NCBI GenBank assembly: GCA_036567985.1
Contig: DATCTK010000049.1
Location: 82,236 to 146,235 of the forward strand
Reading direction: 5' to 3'
Source: SZUA-229 sp036567985
Lineage (GTDB): Bacteria; Pseudomonadota; Gammaproteobacteria; SZUA-229
Length of the DNA: 64,000 nt
Shown: positions 36,540 through 44,463 of the stretch, piece after piece
Position numbering within the stretch: the first letter of the stretch is position 1
Layout of the letters: each line of letters begins with the position of its first letter
Position numbers and translations under genes: made by a program
Notes under the pieces: model-generated
Databases searched by the model: none
What the model saw: the letters and a program-made list of their open reading frames with translations, nothing else
What the model was told of the DNA's origin: nothing

Positions 36540-36806
36540 AAAAAGAAAACGCAAATAAACGCAAATGTTCGGATATAACTCGTTCCCACGCTCCTGCGTG
36601 GGAACGAGTATGCGTCATTAGTGGTTCGCCTGTAGGTTGGGGTGACGCAGGAACCCCAACACCCTGAACGTAGGTAAGTTGGGGTGCGTTCCTTTCCCCA
36701 GCCTATGGAATGGGTTTACACAGAATACCTTAATTAAAACGGGATCGTACTCCATGACAAACGGTGGATCCGCTAACGCTTGAGTCACCTTACAACAAAC
36801 TTGCAT
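36540..36806. repeat. Mosaic of further short repeats between soxB and the rhombosortase gene
   Basis: This part of the 393-base gene-free stretch holds an AACGCAAATAAACGCAAATG motif near 36549, the perfect palindrome at 36578-36609, and a GTTGGGGTG...CCCCAAC type inverted repeat at about 36635-36661, with GTTGGGGTGCG again near 36678. GCAAATGAACGCAAATAAACG-type sequence recurs in opposite orientation over the 3' end of the rhombosortase gene (about 36801-36840) and again near 63859. No transposase or open reading frame of worth is present. Confidence 0.65.
36578..36609. repeat. REP-like perfect inverted repeat
   Basis: A 14-bp perfect stem (36578-36591 with 36596-36609) encloses the loop TCCT. 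The core GTTCCCACGC / GCGTGGGAAC resembles palindromes widely dispersed in gammaproteobacterial genomes. Confidence 0.85.
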
Positions 36807-37439
36807 TCATTTGCGTTTATTTGCGTTCATTTGCGTTTTCCTGTGCTTTTGCTGCTGATTTTTCAGCAGGTAATACAGCAACCCCGCCAGCGCACCATAC
36901 AGATGTGCATTCACCGCCACACGACCACCACTCATTGCCTCGGAACCGGGCAATGCCCCCTGCCACTGTTCCCACAGCAGCTTGCCCAGCAACAGCCCCA
37001 GCAACACCCATCCACTCAGTGGATAACGCCTGCGCTCGTAGAGCGCACCCAGCACAAACAGACCATGCAATACACCGGAAAACCCCACATAGGACGTCAG
37101 TTGCCCATCGGCATATAAACCGGCACTGCACAGCAGGGCGATCAGCAGAATCGCCCGCAACCAGTCAATTTGCCGCTGGTAATGCCTGAAAAACAGCCAC
37201 AGCATAAACAGCCCCGCCATATTCAGCCCGAAGTGCGACCAGTTAAGGTGCACAAAATGTCCGCTGAGTAATCGCCACAGCTCACCCTGGGCAATGGCCT
37301 GCCGCTCGAAATACACCGCCTCCGCTGGAACAAGTTGCAGCACAAAACACAGCCCGAGCACCAGCAGCCATAAGCCATTGTGCAGGCCATGGCACTTCAG
37401 TCGATGTAAAATGTCTGTCATATAAGAATATTTAACCAT
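36807..37439 (-). CDS. rrtA: Rhombosortase-type rhomboid protease
   Basis: 210-residue intramembrane serine protease with about six TM helices. The catalytic Ser121 is in YVGFSGVLHG and the catalytic His179 in VNAHLYGALAGLLYY; LNWSHFGLNMAGLFML matches the rhomboid core. Size and motif spacing fit rhombosortase, the rhomboid family that processes proteins with a GlyGly-CTERM tail, often in species with type II secretion. Its place, divergent from gspG and inside the gsp cluster, supports that. No GlyGly-CTERM substrate is encoded in this window. The last codons (KHRKTQMNANKRK) are made from the dispersed GCAAATGAACGCAAATAAACG-type repeat, which may have altered the original C-terminus. Confidence 0.82.
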   Translation of the reverse strand: MVKYSYMTDILHRLKCHGLHNGLWLLVLGLCFVLQLVPAEAVYFERQAIAQGELWRLLSGHFVHLNWSHFGLNMAGLFMLWLFFRHYQRQIDWLRAILLIALLCSAGLYADGQLTSYVGFSGVLHGLFVLGALYERRRYPLSGWVLLGLLLGKLLWEQWQGALPGSEAMSGGRVAVNAHLYGALAGLLYYLLKNQQQKHRKTQMNANKRK

Positions 37440-37537
37440 CTGGTATGATATTGCCCGGCATCCCTGAACAATGCAGATATGTGATCATGGTTCAGGGTCG
37501 CCATCAGTTTAACCAACAATTCCCAGTGGAGCTATCA

Positions 37538-37969
37538 GTGAAAACAGCAGCGTCAAGACAGCAGGGTTTTACCCTGATTGAAATTATTGTAGTGGTCGTG
37601 ATTATCGGCATCCTCGCCACCTTTGTTGCCCCCAAGTTCCTGGGCCGTACCGACGATGCCCGCATTACCAAAGCCAAAAACGACATACAGGCGCTGGAAA
37701 GTGCACTGGAGCTCTACAAGCTGGATAACTATAACTATCCCACCACCGACCAGGGTCTGGACGCGCTGGTTGCACAACCCACCAGTGACCCGGTGCCCAG
37801 CAACTGGAAGGCCGGCGGTTATATCAAGAAGCTGCAGAAAGATCCCTGGCAGCGCGACTACCTCTACCTCAGCCCAGGCGAACACGGTGAGGTTGATATT
37901 TATTCACTGGGTGCCGATGGCGTGGAAGGCGGCGAGGGTCCCAATGCCGATATAGGTAACTGGAACTAA
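37538..37969 (+). CDS. gspG: Type II secretion major pseudopilin GspG
   Basis: Major pseudopilin, 143 residues from a GTG at 37538. A GGAG 7 bases before it and the short leader VKTAASRQQG support this start. The prepilin site is QQG|FTLIEIIVVVVIIGILATF, with Glu5 present. The C-terminal calcium-site region includes DPWQRDYLYLSPG and SLGADGVEGGEGPNADIGNW, typical of GspG. It is first gene of the second gsp block; transcription must start anew here, because the rhombosortase gene upstream runs the other way. Confidence 0.95.
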   Translation: MKTAASRQQGFTLIEIIVVVVIIGILATFVAPKFLGRTDDARITKAKNDIQALESALELYKLDNYNYPTTDQGLDALVAQPTSDPVPSNWKAGGYIKKLQKDPWQRDYLYLSPGEHGEVDIYSLGADGVEGGEGPNADIGNWN

Positions 37970-37980
37970 ACAGACTACCC

Positions 37981-38568
37981 ATGATGCAGGTGGCAGCGTA
38001 CAGAAGTCGAGGCTTTACCCTGATCGAAATACTGGTGGTGATTGTCATCATTGCCATCAGCGTGGGCGTGGTGGTGGTCAACTTCAGCGGCGACAGCAAT
38101 GCCGAAGCGGCCAAGCTGGAAATTATTCGCCTGCAGCAACGCCTGCGTTTTGCACATCAACAGTCCGTGGTGCGCGCGGAAGAATACGGCATCCGCTTTT
38201 ACAGCGGCGGCTACCGTTTTCTGCGTTTCGATGAAGACAACGAAGACTGGATCGATCCGCGTAATGATAAAATTCTGAAACGCTACCTGCTGTCATCACC
38301 ACTGGAAATCGAACTCTATATCGAACAGGTCAAAACCAGTATTCCCGAATCCTTTGACGACGACCCGGAGCCACGTACAACAGACTCGGTATTGCCATCG
38401 GATGACCTGCTTAATCAGCAGGACACACTCAAGCCCCATGTATTTCTGCTCTCCAGTGCCGAGCTGGCCCCCGCCTTTGAACTGATTATCCGCGTACCCG
38501 GCAGTGAGACACAGGAACAACTGAATGGCCTGCCACAGGGCGAGTACTACCATGCACCCAAAGACTAG
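37981..38568 (+). CDS. gspH: Type II secretion minor pseudopilin GspH
   Basis: 195-residue minor pseudopilin with prepilin site SRG|FTLIEILVVIVIIAISVGV (Glu5 present) followed by NFSGDSNAEAAKLEIIRLQQ and VRAEEYGIRFYSGGYRFLRF. It starts 11 bases after gspG. Processing needs a prepilin peptidase (PilD/GspO), which is not in this window. Confidence 0.92.
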   Translation: MMQVAAYRSRGFTLIEILVVIVIIAISVGVVVVNFSGDSNAEAAKLEIIRLQQRLRFAHQQSVVRAEEYGIRFYSGGYRFLRFDEDNEDWIDPRNDKILKRYLLSSPLEIELYIEQVKTSIPESFDDDPEPRTTDSVLPSDDLLNQQDTLKPHVFLLSSAELAPAFELIIRVPGSETQEQLNGLPQGEYYHAPKD

Positions 38569-38974
38569 CGGCTTTACCCTGATCGAAATCATGGTGGCGA
38601 TGGCGATTATAGCCATCGCCCTGGCCTCGCTAATGAAAGCCTCAGGCAACCACACCCACTCTGCCGCCTACCTGAAAGCCAAAACCCTGGCACATTACGT
38701 GGCAATGAATGAAGTCACCCGGCTGCAGATTTCAAACGAATGGCCCGATCTGGGCAGCAGCAGCGACTCCACTGAAATGGCCGGCATCGAATGGTACTGG
38801 ATCCGTGAAGTTGAAAAAACCGGCGATGAAAGCGGCAATATCCGCGGCGTAAAATTCACCATTTACCAGGACGATAAACGCACGCAGAACCTGGCACAGG
38901 TGCAGGCCTTTATTGCCAACCCGGCGAGCGGGATAGATGCGCCCGGCACCGGCAGTGGAACCGCCAGCCCGTGA
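38552..38974 (+). CDS. gspI: Type II secretion minor pseudopilin GspI
   Basis: 140 residues from the ATG at 38552, overlapping the gspH end by 17 bases. Prepilin site: TSG|FTLIEIMVAMAIIAIALAS. Then HYVAMNEVTRLQ and WYWIREVEKT, typical of GspI in the pseudopilus tip. An upstream in-frame start at 38525 would lengthen the leader to 16 residues; the shorter 7-residue leader is more usual. Confidence 0.92.
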   Translation: MHPKTSGFTLIEIMVAMAIIAIALASLMKASGNHTHSAAYLKAKTLAHYVAMNEVTRLQISNEWPDLGSSSDSTEMAGIEWYWIREVEKTGDESGNIRGVKFTIYQDDKRTQNLAQVQAFIANPASGIDAPGTGSGTASP

Positions 38975-39603
38975 ACAAGCTGCGCATAAACCCCTTACAC
39001 CCCACGGCATCCCGCGGCTTCACCCTGATTGAAGTGGTGATAGCCATGGCGATTTTTGCCATTCTGTCGGCGCTGGCCTACAGTGGCCTGCAATCGGTAA
39101 TCGACAGTAAATCCCACACCGAAGCCGGACTGGAGCGTTTACAGGCGGTGCAGATGAGCATGCTTACCCTGAGCAACGACCTGCAACAGATCGCGCCCCG
39201 GGCTGCCCAGGATGCACTGGGCGGCAATCTGCACAAGCTCTCCACCCAGAGCAGTGAATACCTGGTGGAATTTACCCGCAGTGGCTGGCGCAACCCTGCC
39301 GAGAGTCCGCGCAGCAGCCTGCAACGGGTAGCCTATAAACTGGATGAAGACCGGCTGATTCGCATCTACTGGAGCCATGTGGATCGCGCCGATGAAGAAC
39401 GCCGGGTCGAGCGGGTGCTGATCGACAATATCGAATCACTGCAACTGCGTTTTCTGAATGAACAGCAGGAGTGGACCGAAGACTGGCCCGAGGCCGCAGT
39501 GCTCACCAGCAGCAATGAGAGCCCAGTGCCGCTGGCCATAGAAGCCACACTCGACACCCATGACTGGGGCGAAATCACTCGTCTGCTGCGGGTCGGCTAC
39601 TGA
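38971..39603 (+). CDS. gspJ: Type II secretion minor pseudopilin GspJ
   Basis: 210-residue tip pseudopilin with prepilin site SRG|FTLIEVVIAMAIFAILSAL and downstream SMLTLSNDLQQIAPR and VEFTRSGWRNPAESPRSSLQ, characteristic of GspJ. Overlaps gspI by 4 bases (GTGAACAAG start) and shares one base with the gspK start. Confidence 0.94.
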   Translation: MNKLRINPLHPTASRGFTLIEVVIAMAIFAILSALAYSGLQSVIDSKSHTEAGLERLQAVQMSMLTLSNDLQQIAPRAAQDALGGNLHKLSTQSSEYLVEFTRSGWRNPAESPRSSLQRVAYKLDEDRLIRIYWSHVDRADEERRVERVLIDNIESLQLRFLNEQQEWTEDWPEAAVLTSSNESPVPLAIEATLDTHDWGEITRLLRVGY

Positions 39604-40574
39604 TGCCGGCGCTGCCTAAACAAAGCGGCGTTGCCCTGATTACCGCCCTGCTGGTGGTATCACTGGCAAGCATCCTAGCAGTGTCACTGCTGGAACACCT
39701 GCATTATGACCTGCGACGCACGGAAAACATTATTCGCGCCGACCAGGCTCAACTCTACAATGCCAATGCAGTGCAATTTGCCCGCGGCCTGTTGCGCATG
39801 GATCGCACTCTGAATAATGAATATGACACACTGCAGGAATACAGCCCGCAGAATGAACAGCTGTTCCCCGTACCCGGCGGTGGCGTATCCGCAACACTGC
39901 TGGATCAGCAACGCTGTTTTAATCTCAATAACCTGTCCGCCAGCAATTCCACTATCGCGCAACAGAGAATTATCTACCGAAATTTATTGCAGCTGGCAGA
40001 AATTGACAGCAATCTGCACAGCACACTGATCGACAGCCTGCTTGACTGGCTCGATGAAAATGACATCAGCGAACCCATGGGTGCAGAGTTTGATTATTAT
40101 ATCGGCCTGGAGCAACCCTATCGCAGTGCCAACCAGTTGATGATCACTCCCACTGAGTTACGCATGGTAAAGGGTTACACCCCGGAGGTGATTAAAAAAC
40201 TCAGCCCCCATGTGTGTGTGATTCCGGCAATTAACACCGCAATCAATATCAACACCGCCAGTCTTGAAATGCTAGAATCTATTCCAGTACTGGCCGGGCA
40301 TGGCGCACAGATCATACAGGACCGTGATGGCAGAGCGGACACCACCGACGATGATGCGCCCTTTGCCAGCATGAATGATTTCCAGCGCTATGCACAACAA
40401 ACCTTGCAGATACAGAACATTAACACCCAGGGATTACAGGTTTACTCGGAATACTTTATGATGGAGTCCTATACCAATCTCGGTGCTGGAAATATACGGC
40501 TTTTCAGCCTGATATACCGTAACCAGAGCGATGGCAGCAGTGAAGTTATTTACCAGTCACGGGGCACCCTGTAA
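39603..40574 (+). CDS. gspK: Type II secretion minor pseudopilin GspK
   Basis: 323-residue tip pseudopilin. The prepilin site SG|VALITALLVVSLASILAV lacks Glu5, as is known for GspK. The large globular part includes SLLDWLDENDISEPMGAEFD and the helix-hairpin-helix-like ININTASLEMLESIPVLAGH. One-base overlaps join it to gspJ and gspL. Confidence 0.94.
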   Translation: MPALPKQSGVALITALLVVSLASILAVSLLEHLHYDLRRTENIIRADQAQLYNANAVQFARGLLRMDRTLNNEYDTLQEYSPQNEQLFPVPGGGVSATLLDQQRCFNLNNLSASNSTIAQQRIIYRNLLQLAEIDSNLHSTLIDSLLDWLDENDISEPMGAEFDYYIGLEQPYRSANQLMITPTELRMVKGYTPEVIKKLSPHVCVIPAINTAININTASLEMLESIPVLAGHGAQIIQDRDGRADTTDDDAPFASMNDFQRYAQQTLQIQNINTQGLQVYSEYFMMESYTNLGAGNIRLFSLIYRNQSDGSSEVIYQSRGTL

Positions 40575-41803
40575 TGCGTGAGTTTTTTGTTATTCACTAT
40601 CGACCCGACTCGGCGGATGGCCAGCATTACTGGGCGTCCGGCGGCGAACAGCATGCCTCAATTACCCTGGGCAAAAGTTCGCCTGAGGAAATGGCCAGTA
40701 TTGCCCGTGGAAAAAAAGTCAGCCTGCTGATCGATTCACGCTACACCACGGTGATGTCGGTCAAGGTGCCGAGCAAAAATCGCAGCAAACAGTTACAGGC
40801 CATTCCCTATGCCATGGAAGACCACCTGGCAGAAGACCTGGAAGACATCCATTTTGCTATTGGTAAGGCCGATGCCCAGAACCAGATTCCGGTCATCGCC
40901 ATCAAACGCAGCCTGATACAGGACACGCTTGCACTGTTTTCCAACGCCGGTGTGCATATCGATTACATGAGCGCAGACTGCACCGCACTGCCCATCAGTG
41001 CCAATACCTGGAGCCTGCTGCTATTCGAGCAAAGCGCAATCATCAGCACCAGCTCGGTGGATGCACAAAGCTGCGAACGTGAAAACCTGGAAGCCATCTT
41101 CAGTGCACTGCTGGAACAGGCCAGTGAAAAACCGGCACAGATCAAATGCTTCAGCACCGAGGCGGATCAGACGCAACTGGCATTTCTGCAACAACTGGAC
41201 ACGGAAGTTATTCTGCAACCGATCAAAAGCCATCCGCTGGAAATTTTTGTCGGCCAGCTGGAACAGTTATCTTCACTCAACCTGTTACAGGGCGCATTCG
41301 CACAGAAACGTAAATCCACCAATAACTGGTTACAGCCCTGGAAATACACCGCCATTGCGGCCAGCCTGTTTATTGCACTCTACCTGGGCCTGCTGAGCAT
41401 TCAGAGCAAACAGCTTGAAGCGGAAAATATTCTACTTAGTAAGAACATAGAAACCGAGTTCAGGCGCGCCATGCCTGAAGCGCGCAGCCTGAGCAATATG
41501 CAGAAGCGGGTTGAACGGCAGCTGCAGGAATTAAAATCCGCCAGTAGCCGCGATAATAACAACCGTTTTCTGTACCTGTTATCCAGCGCCACACCAGCCC
41601 TGTCACAGGCTAGCAAAATCACCATTAATGCGGCGGTGTTTCGCAGCAACTACCTGGACCTGGATATCAGCACCAACTCGCTGCAGAATATTGAGCAGGT
41701 AAAATCACAGCTGTTAAAACTGCCAGACATTAAAACCGTGCTCTCCACCACCGTGGAAAAAGACACGGTCAATGGACGACTGAGACTGGAGGCGAAAGGA
41801 TGA
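40574..41803 (+). CDS. gspL: Type II secretion protein GspL
   Basis: 409-residue bitopic inner-membrane protein that recruits GspE. The cytoplasmic actin-like domain includes QAIPYAMEDHLAEDLEDIHF. A TM helix lies at about 258-278 (YTAIAASLFIALYLGLLSIQ), followed by a coiled coil and a ferredoxin-like periplasmic domain. Overlaps gspM by 4 bases. Confidence 0.93.
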   Translation: MREFFVIHYRPDSADGQHYWASGGEQHASITLGKSSPEEMASIARGKKVSLLIDSRYTTVMSVKVPSKNRSKQLQAIPYAMEDHLAEDLEDIHFAIGKADAQNQIPVIAIKRSLIQDTLALFSNAGVHIDYMSADCTALPISANTWSLLLFEQSAIISTSSVDAQSCERENLEAIFSALLEQASEKPAQIKCFSTEADQTQLAFLQQLDTEVILQPIKSHPLEIFVGQLEQLSSLNLLQGAFAQKRKSTNNWLQPWKYTAIAASLFIALYLGLLSIQSKQLEAENILLSKNIETEFRRAMPEARSLSNMQKRVERQLQELKSASSRDNNNRFLYLLSSATPALSQASKITINAAVFRSNYLDLDISTNSLQNIEQVKSQLLKLPDIKTVLSTTVEKDTVNGRLRLEAKG

Positions 41804-42315
41804 ACGCCCTGCAACGGCTTTTACAACCCGCGCAACAATGGCTGGACAGTTTACAGGCACGGGAACGACTCAGTGTAATTGCCGGTGGTATCGCGCTGGT
41901 GTTTATACTGCTGTATTTACTGGTGTGGGCACCGATTACCGAATACCACGAAGAACAACAGCTGCGCCTGCAATCGCAACAGCAATTGTATAGCTGGATG
42001 AAAAATGCCGCACAGGAAGTGAGCCAGCTGAGTGGCTCCTCCGCAGGCTCTGCCGCAAGGTACCAGAACCAGTCAATTTCCACGCTGGCGGATCGCAGTG
42101 CACGCACAACCGGGGTAAAAGCCTTTATCACCAAAATTGAACAAAATCAGAACGATGTTAGCGTCACTCTCGGCGAAGCCGACTTCGACCGCATCATTCA
42201 CTGGCTGGCGGACCTGCAGGACAAATACGCCATCAGCTCCACCTCGGTTAAAATTGAAAGAACAAAAATATCTGGCGCGGTCAATGCCCACATTACGCTG
42301 GAACGTACACTATAA
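41800..42315 (+). CDS. gspM: Type II secretion protein GspM
   Basis: 171-residue partner of GspL. It has a short cytoplasmic N-terminus with QARERLSVIAGG, a TM helix at about 26-46 (GGIALVFILLYLLVWAPI) and a periplasmic coiled coil plus ferredoxin-like fold (ALADLQ-type segment WLADLQDKYAISSTSVKIER). Confidence 0.92.
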   Translation: MNALQRLLQPAQQWLDSLQARERLSVIAGGIALVFILLYLLVWAPITEYHEEQQLRLQSQQQLYSWMKNAAQEVSQLSGSSAGSAARYQNQSISTLADRSARTTGVKAFITKIEQNQNDVSVTLGEADFDRIIHWLADLQDKYAISSTSVKIERTKISGAVNAHITLERTL

Positions 42316-42350
42316 GCAGCCCTGAACGCACAGCGTTTATTACATTTATT

Positions 42351-43127
42351 ATGCCCATTAAAAAACGTTACATTATTCTGCTTGCTGTTGGCTCCTACCT
42401 GCTGTTTACCCTGAGCATGGTACCGGCAAGCAAGGTACTGAGCCTTGCCAGTTCCATCGGACCGCTGCCGGTTAAAATCTACGGCGTCAGCGGCAACCTG
42501 TGGAAGGGTCGCGCGCAACAGGTCATGGCACCTGGCCAGCCCGCCATCGATAATCTGCAGTGGAGCATCAACCCGCTGGGACTTTTACTGGCACGCCTGG
42601 ATACTGACTTTAATGCCAGCATTAAAAACCAGAACGTCACCGGCAATCTGAGTGTGAATGCGCTGGGCCAGTTACAGGGTTCGGATATACGCGCGCGCAT
42701 TGACGGCGCAGTGATGCAACAATTGCTGCGCCTGCCCATGGGCGAACTGGGCGGTGTTTTTAATTTTAATGTGCGCTCGGTTGAATTACAGCAGACTGCA
42801 CTGCCGATCCTGGACGCCAGCCTGAACTGGAAAAATGCCAGTTTGACATTAATGGACACGGTTAACCTTGGAACTATCGATCTGCTGATTACACCCCAGG
42901 ACGACGGACGACTGCTGGCCAGTATCAGCAACAAGCAGGGTGATCTACAATTGAGTGGTGATGCCACGGTGGATGCCAGCAAAAACTACAGCATTGACCT
43001 GCGCATGACACCACAGCCCAACACCGCCAGAAACATTATCCAGAGCCTGGGCATGTTTGCACGTCGCCAGGCCGATGGCAGTTACCTTCTCAGCCGCAAG
43101 GGCAATCTTCGCGAATTTGGATTCTAA
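42351..43127 (+). CDS. gspN: Type II secretion protein GspN
   Basis: 258-residue protein with one N-terminal TM helix (YIILLAVGSYLLFTLSMVP) and a periplasmic part with GVSGNLWKGRAQQV and LQWSINPLGLLLARLDTDF, typical of GspN. It is a non-universal, accessory component of type II systems. It closes the second gsp block; the next gene starts 2 bases later. Confidence 0.88.
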   Translation: MPIKKRYIILLAVGSYLLFTLSMVPASKVLSLASSIGPLPVKIYGVSGNLWKGRAQQVMAPGQPAIDNLQWSINPLGLLLARLDTDFNASIKNQNVTGNLSVNALGQLQGSDIRARIDGAVMQQLLRLPMGELGGVFNFNVRSVELQQTALPILDASLNWKNASLTLMDTVNLGTIDLLITPQDDGRLLASISNKQGDLQLSGDATVDASKNYSIDLRMTPQPNTARNIIQSLGMFARRQADGSYLLSRKGNLREFGF

Positions 43128-43129
43128 TT

Positions 43130-43531
43130 ATGAGCACGCACATCCCGATCAAGCCAGAGATTGAAATTACCTCGGAAAATAAATGCAGCTTCTGCACCGG
43201 CTCTATCTGCTGTACCTATATTACCCAGCATATAGACACGCCCCGTTCAAAAACCGATTTCGAACACCTGCTATGGCAAATTTCCCATGAGAATGTTCGC
43301 ATCTATAAGGATGAGGATGGCTGGACCCTGCTGGTGGAAACCCGTTGCACCCATTTACAGATTAACGGCGACTGCGGTATTTATGAAAACCGCCCCACCA
43401 TCTGCCGTGAACACACCAATGACTACTGCGAATTTGACGCACCTTCGGAGGATGGCTTTGAGCTTTACTTCAAGGATTATGACGCCTTACGCGCCTACTG
43501 CAAGAAACGTTTCAAACGCTGGGACAAATAA
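43130..43531 (+). CDS. YkgJ-type cysteine-cluster protein
   Basis: 133-residue cytoplasmic protein with a cysteine cluster predicted to bind zinc or an iron-sulfur centre: KCSFCTGSICCTY (about 18-30), then TRCTHLQINGDCGIYENRP and CREHTNDYCEFD. This layout matches the CxxCxxxCC (UPF0153/YkgJ) family of unknown function. It abuts gspN and is probably co-transcribed with it, although no role in secretion is known. Confidence 0.8.
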   Translation: MSTHIPIKPEIEITSENKCSFCTGSICCTYITQHIDTPRSKTDFEHLLWQISHENVRIYKDEDGWTLLVETRCTHLQINGDCGIYENRPTICREHTNDYCEFDAPSEDGFELYFKDYDALRAYCKKRFKRWDK

Positions 43532-43540
43532 AACCGGCTG

Positions 43541-44371
43541 TTATTCGTGCGAATCATTAGCTGGCAATAGATAATTTTTTTCTTCACCATCCAGCGGGCT
43601 GATGAATTTAATCTGCACCGAACTCAGTTGCAAATTATCCTGCAAGCGCGTGCTGCCGTACAGTCGATCCCCCACAATCGGAAAACCCGATGTCGACAGG
43701 TGATAGCGTATCTGGTGCTTACGACCGCTGTGTATACGCACCTCCACGTGACTGCTATCCAATGCCTGGTCATAACGGGCAACAAGCACTTCGGTTAATG
43801 CATTTTTACCATCAACCGGTGTATCGATAAAATACGGAAAATCCCGCTGGCTGAAATCGCCTTCAACCGTCGCCATGTATTTTTTATAGATTGCATGCTG
43901 TTCAAATAACCGGCTCAATGCGGCTGCACACTGCTTGCTGTGCGCCAGCAATATCAGTCCGCTCGCCGCACGGTCCAGCCGGTGCACAATAAAGGCCGGA
44001 CGCTGTGGCTGCAGATGGCTTTCCGCATAGCGATAGATACTGCAATGATCACCCCAGCGGGTTCCCTGGGAATACATACCCGAGGGTTTATTCCATACCG
44101 AGTAATCCCCTTCATCGGCAATCAATTGCGCTGACAGTGGCTGCGCCTGCTGAATCGCCTCATCATAATACACATGCAGACAATCCCCCGGCTGCAGCAT
44201 TTTTTTCGCACGCCGCAAACGATGAATGCCCTGGGCGTTTTCCAGCCACACTGCACCGTTCTGCATCAGCTGTTTAAGTTTCTGTCGACTGAGTGAAAAC
44301 TGCCCGGCCAGGCAGTCAATGGCCAGCTGGGGCTGACTAAGCTGAATCTGCTTTTGCTCTCGCTGGCTCAT
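43541..44371 (-). CDS. RluA-family RNA pseudouridine synthase
   Basis: 276-residue enzyme that isomerises uridine in rRNA or tRNA. The catalytic Asp is in VHRLDRAASGLILLAHS (about residue 132). Nearby segments are VWNKPSGMYSQGTRWGDH, TVEGDF, and HSGRKHQIRYHLSTSGFPIV. The N-terminus (about 20-70) looks like an S4-type RNA-binding fold. The target site cannot be decided from sequence. It is convergent with the cysteine-cluster gene and follows gshA on its strand. Confidence 0.88.
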   Translation of the reverse strand: MSQREQKQIQLSQPQLAIDCLAGQFSLSRQKLKQLMQNGAVWLENAQGIHRLRRAKKMLQPGDCLHVYYDEAIQQAQPLSAQLIADEGDYSVWNKPSGMYSQGTRWGDHCSIYRYAESHLQPQRPAFIVHRLDRAASGLILLAHSKQCAAALSRLFEQHAIYKKYMATVEGDFSQRDFPYFIDTPVDGKNALTEVLVARYDQALDSSHVEVRIHSGRKHQIRYHLSTSGFPIVGDRLYGSTRLQDNLQLSSVQIKFISPLDGEEKNYLLPANDSHE

Positions 44372-44463
44372 GGCTTGTTCTACAGGGTTATTGAATGGTA
44401 AAGCAAACTGTCAGGCAAAAGGCTGTTTACGCACCTGATTATATAGAGAAAATTTTACGCCGC

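Noticed and set aside
36618..36806. 62-codon minus-strand frame in the soxB-rhombosortase gap
   Set aside because: Built from dispersed repeat sequence, with no start signal or protein-like pattern.
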